This document shows, one piece after another, positions 54,926-64,000 of a DNA stretch of 64,000 nucleotides. The notes under the pieces were generated by a model, which saw only the letters and a list, made by a program, of their open reading frames with translations, did not search any database and had not been told where the DNA came from. Position 1 is the first letter of the stretch, and the number at the start of each line of letters is the position of its first letter. The DNA is from Blasia pusilla. Its lineage: Eukaryota; Marchantiophyta; Marchantiopsida; Blasiales. The stretch covers positions 2,170,001 through 2,234,000 of the forward strand of contig CM114271.1 in NCBI GenBank assembly GCA_050084515.1, written 5' to 3'. The position numbers and the translations under genes were made by a program.

Positions 54926-56277
54926 TCTTCTCCTGCTTCCGAGTCCGAACTCCGGAGTCCTCACTGGGCCGCCTCCTTTCCATGTCTACGGCCATTCTTA
55001 GCGTTCTGATCGATTCCCTGTCTCTGACGTCTCCTACCGGGAGCAGTCCGCATTTTAGTGGAGAGCGATGTGTGGCAGCGATGAGCTCGTGCTTCAAGCT
55101 TCCAAGGAAAAATCGCGAAATGCGCGGGATTCAAACTCGAATGTTCCAGGCAACGGTCACACGCCTCAATCTGGATGCTGTTGCTGCTGCAGGGCACGGC
55201 CGACCTAGAAAGCAACCCCCCCCCTTTCACACAAAGTCTCCTGGTGGGATTCATGCATGTCAGGATCCGACCAATACTCCCCTCGTTGCGTACATAGATG
55301 AATTGCACGGCTGGATAATGCAAGTGAGAATTGAAAGGGGTGCGTGTCTAAGGGCGCTATCGCAGAAAGCAACAGTGAGAAGTACGAGCGGAACCACAGC
55401 TCAATAATTCACAACAGAAGTGACCGCAAGAAAGCAAGAACTCCTCCAGACAACAGGAGGACGAGGACGAAGAGGAGGGACGACAGAAAACAAATCCATG
55501 CACAGAGAAAGAGCGGCGACATCACCAGAGCTTCCAATACGACGACGTGAGATAAAATGAAATTGGGCGAATGAGTTAGATTAAGCTTCACGGTCAAAAT
55601 ATGGCCAAGCGATTGAATTTTTACATCAAAGTAGTTCTATCTATATAACCCCGGCGGATATATTCGAGCATTGAGGTTTCTCTCACCCGACTACTAATGG
55701 TGAGTTGAAGGTGCCTGGAGGATCCATGGACGAACAGGATCGTACGCCAGACGTTTATGCAAAAACTGCAAATTCTGTTCATCTAATTAATTTCGATTGA
55801 GAAGAGGAGAGAGATGCACGAGCTCACTGCATGCCCCTCGTTATGGAAGAATTAATTTACAAGAAACTGCTGTTCAACAAAGACCTTTCCCTTATCTTGT
55901 ACGGCCGGTCGGTCGGTCGGTGGGTCAGAAGGCCACTCGAGGAATCCCCCGTCGAGAAGGTTTCGATCCCTGTTCAATTGCCAGAGTTTCATCGGAGCGT
56001 AGATTGCCCCTCCTTTCCAGCTCAACTGATTCAGGATTATACAGAAGACCCTGGGATCAAAAAGCCCCAGGATCAAGGTTTGGACTCACTTGAGGAATCG
56101 TTCGTTCTTGGGTGATTATCCAGGCAGGCTGTGCTTGCAGTTTGCAGTGCCAGGATCCATCCGGTGCGAGTGCAACTCCATGGTACAATTCGTCGCCGGT
56201 CGGTCGGTCGGTCATTAATCAAATGGAGGCTTCAACTAAATCTTATATCATCGGTGGCGTCATTTTCGACGCTGTAG
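54926..56277. other. Intergenic DNA downstream of the GT92 gene
   Basis: Holds the presumed 3' UTR of the minus-strand GT92 gene and two (GGTC)n tracts (about 55900-55922 and 56192-56213). Open frames on both strands (54724-55407, 55797-56115) have no recognisable family. Confidence 0.4.
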
Positions 56278-58629
56278 CTATTGCCATTGCAGCTTGTTGG
56301 GGTCCTCCAGCGATCTAAACGTGCGAAGCGTGTAATCTCGTAAGTGTGTGTCGTGCACTTCACAGAAGCGGGATTCCCAATCTTCTGGCTTCACCGCCTC
56401 CGTGCCCAAACCCGGAGTTCTGTCTTTCGATCCCGAGTTTTCCTGCTTCTTCCAATCTGTGGTGTAAGTTCCTGCTCTCCTCACGAACTTCAGCTTGAAG
56501 ACGTCCCAAGACTGCATTGCATGCGCACACAACACACGCAAACATCTTAAAAACTCGTCTCATGATCCTGTCATCGTACAGCTTAATTCACTACACCGAA
56601 TCGAAAGTTCCAAAATCCTGTCATCGTACAGCTTAGCTCACTTCACCGAATCGAAATTTCACTCCATCGCGACCCTCGGCCGACAATTCAGAGTTTTTGA
56701 GATTGAAGGGAAGGTGACAGATAGTGGAAGGAAACATGGAATCCGAGCGAAAGCCTCGACGTCGAAGAAAACAGTGCGGTTTAAGATGGAGTGAAAATCC
56801 TCGAGATCTGCGAATAAGATCCTCGGCTTCACAGACGCATGGCTTGAGCCAATCCCATACGTGACCTCAAGTTGAACCATGAGGAAGGGAAGGGAAGGCA
56901 GTGCCGCTACGAGGAGAACAGGAGCCTCACCTGAAACTTGTAGTGATTGACGACGGCGACGTTGCGGAGGAGTTTGACACTGCGGTAGCTGGAGCGCAGC
57001 TCGAAGTGATGAAGAACGTTGAGCAGACTGGTGTTCACCGCCTCGAGAAACACGATGGACTTGTGTCTCTCGGGGTTTTTCAGTCGGCAAGTGTACCCCA
57101 CTGTCACCCCTTGTTCGGGGGAGTGATCCAAGCCAGACGGGCCAAAGTTGTTGCAGTCGAATTGAATTTCTCCGAGCGCTGCTCCGCTTTTCCTCAGCAT
57201 CTTGTTGCTCTCATTGTCTATAATCCTATGGAGAACCTGCGCATCCTTCACTGTGGACGTGTTGTCTTTACTGAGATAATAAGGAGCGTAAATATATTCG
57301 TCGACGTCCGAAAACATCACCCATTCGCACTCCTCCCTCGCGAGAATGGTGCAATGCGAGAAAGCCGCCTGCTGCGTCTTAATCCATGGCCACGCCATGC
57401 GACTGACATTGTGTGCAGCCAGAGAATCGATCACCTCTTCGGTGTTGTCATCACTGTCGTTATCATACACGAAGTACCTCTCCACTCCGAAAAAGCTATG
57501 GTACGTGACCCACTCCTTGATGAATTGGGCCTTGTTCCAGACCATCGTGCAAGCGCACAGCTTGCGCTTCGGTACGAAAGACTTGATGGCGCGCGCAGAC
57601 GGCTCGCTGGCTTCATCGGCGTCGAGCTCGGTCTGCGCAGCGCCGTCGGTGTCGAAATTTCCAGGTTCCGACGCAACATCTCCATCGCCTTTCCAATTGG
57701 AGCTCTCGTCGTCCGAGTCCGAGTCCGAGTCCGAGTCCGCAGCGGAGACGATATTAGGCGTCCCCCCCCCCATCGTGAAATACTTGAGGAACCTGTCGGG
57801 ATTGTTGTCGGGATTGTAGTAAGTCACGGATGGAAGCACTCCCAGCCAATCGGCGTAAACGCTCACTCTGAATCCCCTCAGCTTGTCCTGCAGGTGCGGA
57901 GGCGGTTTCTCGCAGCGGACGATTTCTTGGGCCGCCGTGAGCACTCGCGTCTCCACGAGGTTTTTGGCGGAGAGCGTTCTTCCGAAAACGCATTTGAGAG
58001 AAGTGACGTCGATTCGCTTGGAGCTTTTGGTGACCAGACCTTTCACTAGGAGAACCAGACTGTCCGTGTCCAGCAGGTTCTCGTATACTACGAAGTCCCA
58101 GGTTGGTAATCTGGCAGGATCATACACCGCGTTGGATTGGAACCTCACATCACTGCCTCGAATTCCGAGAGTGACGTTCTGGTGAGACTTAGAGGGGAAA
58201 TCTTTGAGCCAGTCGGGAAGGCTGCATCTCACCATCTGCACATCTCTCGTTCGCGACTTAATGTTGATCACCGGGGTCGTGCTCCGGTTCTTCATGCCTC
58301 CGAACCTGCACTCCAGGATGTCCATGTTACCCTGGAGATCCACGGAATTGGAAAACACCTTCACGACCAACAGAATATTGTCCGGGAAAACCACAGCGTC
58401 TTGAACGTAAAACGACCGCTGAGTGTCCGGCGTCGCCATGCTCCATCCCAAATCGCTCTCGGATGCTATCGCAGGCAAACTCGATAGTTGATGAAGGCTC
58501 ACCGACACTGTCGAATTCGCCCGCGGCCCTGCAGAATTCCACCGATCTCAATCAATCCACTTCCTCGAGTAAACCCTTCCTGCAATCTCCGCAGACACGA
58601 GCTTTTCCCGACATACAACAAAGGGAACG

Positions 58630-58697
<68 letters not shown>

Positions 58698-59164
58698 GTG
58701 GAGCACCGGCTCTGCAATTGTGTCTCTTCTAACTGGCAACCTCACTCCTTTACGATCCTTGGGAGGGGTGGGGAGAGGGGGGAAGAAATCTTCATCAAGT
58801 TCGGTGAGGGCGAGATCGACAATGCGAGAGGAATCGACGGATCCAGACGTGGGAACGTCGATGACGGCTTACCTTCCAGCCACTGACCCCATACCAACGT
58901 GGTGACGGTGCAAAGGCAAGCGAGGACCAAACAAGTAGTCCATGTTCTCCAGAGGCTGATCGACGGTGCGCTGGGAGCGTCGACTCCTGCGAGCAAGAGA
59001 GATTTCTCCTTGAGCGGACTCTTTCTTCTCTCGACGATCTCCATGTTGCCGGAAGAAATGAGTGGATCCTTCCAATTGCTACTCCACTCCGTGATGAATT
59101 TCAGTGATTCGCCATCGCCAGTAGCCACCGATTTCAGGCTCTCACCCCCGATTACGTGAAACAT
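56278..59164 (-). CDS. Glycosyltransferase family 92 (DUF23) protein, three exons
   Basis: Exons 59164-58873, 58528-56931 and 56511-56278 give 707 residues. Introns are GT-AG (344 bp, phase 1, donor AAG|GTAAGC; 419 bp, phase 0, donor CAG|GTGAGG). An in-frame TAG directly precedes the first ATG; a second ATG at residue 41 has a better start context. Residues about 75-93 are a single hydrophobic anchor (CLVLACLCTVTTLVW), so a type II Golgi-type membrane enzyme is likely. A lumenal stem (about 95-415) includes an Asp/Ser run encoded by GAGTCC repeats (about 362-372). The GT92 domain starts at KRKLCACTMVWNKAQFIKEW (about 418) with FFGVERYFVYDND, a DxD-type SDVDEYIY (Asp 505/507), and in the last exon SKDRTPGLGTEA and FCEVHDTHLRDYTL. 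Plant GT92 proteins include galactan synthases; the exact acceptor here is unknown. No lesions seen. Confidence 0.93.
56565..56668. repeat. Tandem duplication (about 52 bp) in GT92 intron 2
   Basis: ATCCTGTCATCGTACAGCTTA followed by TCACTWCACCGAATCGAAA occurs twice, at about 56567 and 56612, with few differences. Intronic, no known role. Confidence 0.8.
58634..58690. repeat. (CT)n microsatellite in GT92 intron 1
   Basis: About 28 CT units. On the coding strand it is a (GA)n run between the donor at 58872 and the acceptor at 58529. It creates artificial Ser-Leu and Glu-Arg frames, which are not genes. Confidence 0.95.
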
Positions 59165-60240
59165 CTATTAAGCTGTGTACTATCGCTGAACTCGAAGGGC
59201 AGGAACTCGCTCGTCCTTAAATCTCTACTCTGCGTGGCTCCCGTGGACTTTCAGTACGCGCCTGTGGATCCTCCGGCGTTGAGGTTCCCCGCGAGTTTCC
59301 CGCAGATGCGCAAGGGATCGCCCAACACGCGACTGCAACAGTTCGGTGATGAATGTGGTCCGACGAGACTGGGGGAACAACACCATAGCTAACGCTCCAT
59401 CGGCATGCCGATGGACACGCACGTTGGCCCCTTGAGCTCCCCTCACGCTGTAGCCCCAGGCGCTGCGATCACGATTTCAATGTGCCACAATCATCCCCTC
59501 CTCGCACACTGCGATGATATTGCAGATGTTCTGCATTTCAAGACATCCCAACATCTTTCTCGCCCTCCCCCACTCCGCACTCCTCCTCACGTCCACATGC
59601 GCCGCGGGTGTGGCAGCATTTCAGGTCCTACTTCTCCTCCTCCTTGACATTCCTCCTAGCAGATCCACAGGCACGAATATGTGTGCTGTACACCGACTGC
59701 CCTGCGCGAGACGAGCGAGCGAAATATATTCTCCTCGACTCCTTAATAAATTCTCCATCGCCACGTCTTCTTCCGCAGCTTACTCCCTTTTTTCTCTCTC
59801 CCTCCCTCCCTCTCTCGCTCCCTCCTCTCCTCCGCCTCTCATGTTCTCGTTTAGCGCTTTGCGCCGAGTTTGCAGACAGGATCCGCCCTGGACGGCGCAC
59901 CGTCCACCCGTCGCTCCCGATCGCGACGCCGTTGCTATTTTCGGCCGCGACCTCCCCTGACTGCGGACTCCCGCCGTCATTGTATATTTGCTCTTTGACT
60001 TCCTTCACTCACAGTGACTCACTCGCTCGCTCACTCACAGTGACTCACCTGATTAGTCACTCGGTTCTTGAGTCAAATCTGACGCGTGTTACTGGATCCT
60101 TCGCCTCCCTCGGATCAACGACGGATCGAAACGATCGGAACGACTCGCTTTCGCGATCGCACTGTCGCATCATTTCTTTCCGTCTTTCGCCTCGTCTTGA
60201 ACTCCCGTTCAGATGAAAAAAGAAAGTTTTGGGTTGTGGC
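59165..60240 (-). promoter_or_regulatory. Upstream region of the GT92 gene
   Basis: Presumed 5' UTR and promoter. It is GC-moderate, with a pyrimidine-rich block at 59785-59840 (CTCTCTCCCTCCCTCCCTCT), a (CACTCACAGTGACTCACTCGCTCG)-type repeat at about 60005-60050 and a palindrome CGGCATGCCG at 59401-59410. The Ser/Leu/Pro-rich frames on the plus strand here reflect CT-rich composition. No transcription start can be fixed from sequence alone. Confidence 0.45.
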
Positions 60241-61839
60241 GAAAGATCCGGCACTACATCGTGAGAGGTTACACCTTCAGTTACGGGAATCCATCATAGT
60301 GCACTATAGGGGGTCTCAATAACACCCTCCGTCGTGGGACCTACAGGGTTATTGAGTCTAATTGGGTACCTGTTTTGGATTCGGGTTGTAAGGAGGGATC
60401 ATAGATTTATTTTCCACCGGGTAATTAAAACTATATATAAATTAATATCATAAGAACAAGAGAAGGAAGATCTAGAGGGAAAATTGAGACGCCCTTCATT
60501 GGACCATAGGGCGTGTCAAAATGGTTTTGGAAGTCGCGCGGGGAGATTACGGGTGTCAAACATCTCCCGTATTTGCTTCGGGACGGAAAACCACGCTCCT
60601 CTCAAGTCTTGCTTCGAACCGTTCGAACTGAAAGAAATATGGAAACAAAACATCTGCCATTCCATGGCTCTCATAACACACCCTCTAAAGGGCGTGTCAA
60701 ATATTGCCTCCGGGAAATATTTGACACTCCCTCTACTAAAGATTTCCTTCCCTTTCCAACCATACAACGAGATTTTTTTTCTAAAGCCTCCCTAATTAAA
60801 ATGAAACCCTAGCCAAGCATAATTATAAGGTGTTCATAATCATAACCCATAGGCTAGCAAAAACCCCTTTGACAAGAAACACATCACTATAGACGTGTGA
60901 GCATTTCAAGTGAAAGCTTTTGACGAACCTTGGTCTTTAAGGCACTACTAACCTACCCCATAAGATTTCAAGGTATTAAAATTTGGGATTATCATCATAA
61001 CCATAGATGAAATATATTACAAAGAAACGTCGTATTACATTACTTTCTGGTTGGGCATTAGAAAGAATAAGGCACACAGAGAGGTAGTGCAAAAGGCATC
61101 GCTTATCCCCACACTCGTCTTTTGTTTTGACCATGGAAATAAGACACCTATGGAATACTCAAACACCATTTTTTTTTTCTCTCCTTGGCTTGTGTGTACC
61201 ATTCGATTCTTGCAAATTTGGTAAAGTAAGGTCCTATGGGTTATGTTGAGAATACGTCACTTCATTCATCCATTTACTATTTCCTTCTTCCCCTTCTATC
61301 CTGATTTTTCAATGGCATCCTTCTTTCTTAGTGCACCTACTAGGAAAGATTGAGCATCCACGGATTTATTAAATACTGCAAGATCTTCTATATGGAAAAT
61401 CTTGAAGGAAAATAGAAAAATGGGAGCACCTTGTTGTTTGTGCCCTACAACATTAACAATGCCTATGCATGCATGGCTTCCAAATGTTGCATTTAGCCCA
61501 TCTACAAACCAAACTTACTTCATCTCAGCTTATCACCAACAAATTTATTTTTTTCCAAGTAGTCCCCAAGAAACAATATCTATGTGGGTGTTTTTTCTTG
61601 GTGTAAAATCATCCATAGATATTGAGAATATCCACTCCCACAAAAAGAAACAAAATTGGAATACATGTGGGATGGGAGATTTTGTTTGAGTGGATTTTGT
61701 AATACTTTATGGGTTTTGTCCCACGTGTCCACTCAAAAAATATTCGATTGGAACATCTATGCAACAACCCCATTACAAAACCCTACTTCTATGGGCAATC
61801 TTAAGGGGGTGCTCTATGACCACTTAATTATCTTCTTCC
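60241..61839. other. Non-coding DNA with two small hairpins
   Basis: CTCAATAACACCCT…AGGGTTATTGAG at about 60314-60355 and GTGTCAAATATT…AATATTTGACAC at about 60694-60728 are short inverted repeats. The second lies in a segment with repeated GGGCGTGTCAAA phrases (60508, 60689). No gene supported. Confidence 0.45.
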
Positions 61840-61883
61840 CCCCTCCTCCTCCTCCTCCTCCTCCTCTACTTCTTCTTCTTCGT
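61840..61883. repeat. (CCT)n/(CTT)n microsatellite
   Basis: CCCCCTCCTCCTCCTCC followed by TCTACTTCTTCTTCTTCG. Confidence 0.9.
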
Positions 61884-63439
61884 TGTTGTATTGGATTCGT
61901 TGTTGTATTGGAGGAAAAGGTTTAGGGTTTGTGGGTATCCCCATACCTTTTCCAAGAGTTATATGGCTATGGGCTCATATAAATCTTGAAAAGTGGCGTC
62001 TTGGACCACAAGATGGATGGATTTCTCAAGTCTTCGAAAGTGTGGGGTGATAAATAACATCAATACCTTTCCAGATTCGTTCTCTCTCCTCCTCGTCACT
62101 TCTCGAATGATCATATTTTGTGGTTGGTCCTCCTAATTTGGGTGCATGTATTTCACGCCAATTGTTTTTATTTTTGTTTTTATTCTTGTGCTTTTCTTGC
62201 CTCACGTGTGCATTGGTGAGTTTTGGCCATTTTCTTTATCGTTAGTTGGATTATGTAAAGGAGAACAACGAAAAGAGTAGTAGTAGTAATTATTATGATC
62301 ACCATTATTATAATGATATTGTGTGTGTTATAATAATAACATGATGAGGCTTTTGCCTTGTTGGATTCTTCCATTTCTTTATGACCAATCATGGATGGCT
62401 TGGGCGTTTGTCCTTGCCATGTCTTGGAGTGTAGGGAAGTACACTAGGACAATCCTTGCATCCACGTTGGGGTAGTGACCATATCACTTTGATGATGATG
62501 TAAAAATTTCGTTTGGTGAAATGATTAGTGTGCACCTTGAAGAATCCCTCTAGTAAAAGTGATACAATCAGCCCCATGCATTTGGATTTAGTGGATTGGG
62601 GGGTAAAGTGTGGTTAGGGGAGTTTCCTCTTCTTTTTCTTTTTCTTTTTTCTTTCTTTCTTTCTCATGCAGATTGCGTTGTGGTGATGTAGTCGATTTTC
62701 ATGCCCTTTTGTTGTTGGATAGAAGCTGAATTGGGCCAATCTTCTTGGTGATGTTGTCCATATTTGATAGATAGGCATGGAGAGTGGTGCAAAATATTTG
62801 ATAGATATGCATGAAGATTCCAACTGAATTCCAATGTTAACATTTCCAAAAAAGAAATCTTGCCCACCATTGCAAAATTGACTACACCTCTCCTACAAAG
62901 ACACATGTTCTCCATTCACCCTAGAGAAAAATCAAGAATACATTATCTTAATATAATAGATGTTGGTTGCCTTTACAATTCAACACATGCTAATGCTACT
63001 AAAGATGATTCTCTTAACATCCCTAAAAGGTGAACTAAAAGATGTTATTTTGGGAGGACGAAATTGAAGTTTACTACTTGTCCAAAATGATTTTTGGAAA
63101 CTACTTGAGTGTTTAAGTTGAATCAATATAATATTATGAATGTATGGGCTCGGCATGTTCATGAGTACAATCCTTCAAACTCGATTATTTTATGGTTAAA
63201 TTTCATATATCTTGATCATATATAACAAAATTTTTTGAGCATCCAAGCATTTCGAGTTCTTTAATAATTAGGGGTGAATAATGATTTTGGATCTTTGAAT
63301 CTTGTTTCTTTCTTGTTGGATGAGTTCTCCCATCTCAATTTTGTGCTATCATTTCTCTTCCATTTCACTCCGCCATCATACTCTTCCCCTATCCTTTATA
63401 CCAAAGTCCCAAGAAACATTCCAAAAGGAAAGTGAATTT
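61884..63439. other. Non-coding DNA, with a pyrimidine run at about 62627-62665
   Basis: Contains a TTTTTCTTTTTCTTTCTTTC run and an AT/TAATAATAA-rich stretch at 62280-62345. None of the short frames resembles a known protein. Confidence 0.4.
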
Positions 63440-63910
63440 GACTTAACGATTAGGAGAAGCGAGATTTTAACTCCGACATTCTCATATGGAGAAAAAAGTT
63501 CATCATATGAAAATGAACCTTTGGGATTAGAAACCCCAAAAACACAAGAACAAGAATTAAAAACAAGAAGTAGTAAAAGTTTAACCCCCACATTCTCCCC
63601 CACCCAAGAAAGTTTCTTGCTTGAGGTTCCACCTTTGGCTTAAAAACCAAAACAATGGAGGGCAAAAAAAAGACTAACAAACACTAAATTAGAAGAAGTA
63701 AGATCTTAACTAACCCCCTCCCCCATATTCTCCCCTTAAGGAGGTTGCTTACTTGAGCTTTAACCTTATGGTTTAGAAGCCGAAAATAGAAATTTAAACT
63801 AATAAATAATAAATGAAAAGAAGTGAGATTTTAACTCCCACATTCTCCCTCACCGAAAGAAGTGTCGTACGTGACGTTTAACCCTTTGGGTTAGAGAGCG
63901 TAATGAGCAA
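63440..63910. repeat. Four-unit degenerate tandem repeat, period about 110-125 bp
   Basis: The phrase AGAAGYGAGATTTTAACTCCCACATTCTCC recurs in variants at about 63455, 63565, 63692 and 63819. Each is followed by GAAAGTTTCTTGCTTGAGSTTTAACCTTTGGGTTAGA-like sequence. The frames over it are repeat artefacts. Confidence 0.8.
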
Positions 63911-64000
63911 ATTTATTTTATTTATATATATATAGTCGCGCCTCCACTGCTGTTTGCCGTTTTGGGTGGCGTTCCCCAAACAGAAAGATTCCTGGGAAGA
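63911..64000. other. Window end, nothing recognised
   Basis: A short (TA)n at about 63921-63932 and ordinary sequence to the window edge. Confidence 0.4.

Noticed and set aside
56901-58049. A 382-codon plus-strand frame
   Set aside because: It lies exactly antisense to exon 2 of the GT92 gene, whose conserved motifs and splice sites are convincing; the plus frame is a shadow.
58463-58886. Ser-Leu and Glu-Arg repeat frames
   Set aside because: Produced by the (CT)n tract in intron 1 of the GT92 gene.
59608-60216. A 202-codon plus-strand frame upstream of the GT92 gene
   Set aside because: Ser/Leu/Pro-rich reading of a CT-rich promoter-type region, with no family resemblance and overlapping equally long frames on the other strand.

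Overview
The window is nuclear DNA of a land plant. It holds spliced plant-type genes at both ends, and between them degenerate copia and chromodomain gypsy LTR elements with tRNA-Met-type primer sites, Helitron-like termini, a Tourist-like MITE and a hAT transposase. I cannot name the species. A bryophyte, lycophyte or fern is possible, but nothing read here proves it. Only two host genes are recognisable: the 3' end of the 26S proteasome ATPase RPT6 (171-869, plus) and a complete three-exon glycosyltransferase family 92 gene (56278-59164, minus). Almost everything between them is mobile or repetitive.

Layout. 1-869: RPT6 exons. 870-13200: AT-rich non-coding DNA with several unrelated tandem arrays (about 119, 59, 186 and 80 bp periods), two very short Helitron-like elements, a 41-bp-arm hairpin and a 206-bp MITE. 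13205-17110: near full-length non-LTR retrotransposon copy on the minus strand. 20754-25764: decayed copia element, followed directly by a second stub of copia leader. 28040-31542: a second non-LTR copy, whose last part is found 19.4 kb downstream at 50918-51285. 52923-54925: a third, 5'-truncated non-LTR copy with a long open frame. 56278-59164: GT92 gene. 59165-64000: its upstream region and further non-coding DNA with simple and tandem repeats.

The centrepiece is 31543-50917. The second non-LTR copy is interrupted inside one codon stretch by a 19,375-bp segment flanked by the 8-bp direct repeat CATGAGGG and ending in inverted repeats CAAGGTTGCAYGC. Both ends carry GC-rich arrays of GCGGGC/GCCCGC inverted motifs. 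The segment encodes a BED-finger/DUF659/hAT-dimerisation transposase, which fits the 8-bp duplication. It is therefore a giant hAT transposon. It also carries a 2.7-kb array of about 179-bp repeats and, on the opposite strand, two adjacent decayed genes: a protein kinase-like gene with its catalytic motifs recognisable, and a coiled-coil/Cys-rich RING-like gene. A 6.3-kb chromodomain gypsy element (32603-38887, target duplication ATAGG) later inserted near its left end. The order of events read from the nesting is non-LTR copy, then hAT giant, then gypsy.

The non-LTR family is also notable. Its single long frame starts with a C2H2 finger, continues with a reverse transcriptase (LADD active site), and ends with a C-x-C/H/C knuckle plus a PD-(D/E)XK-like segment. 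No APE endonuclease is visible, which points to the restriction-like-endonuclease type rather than the usual plant L1/RTE type.
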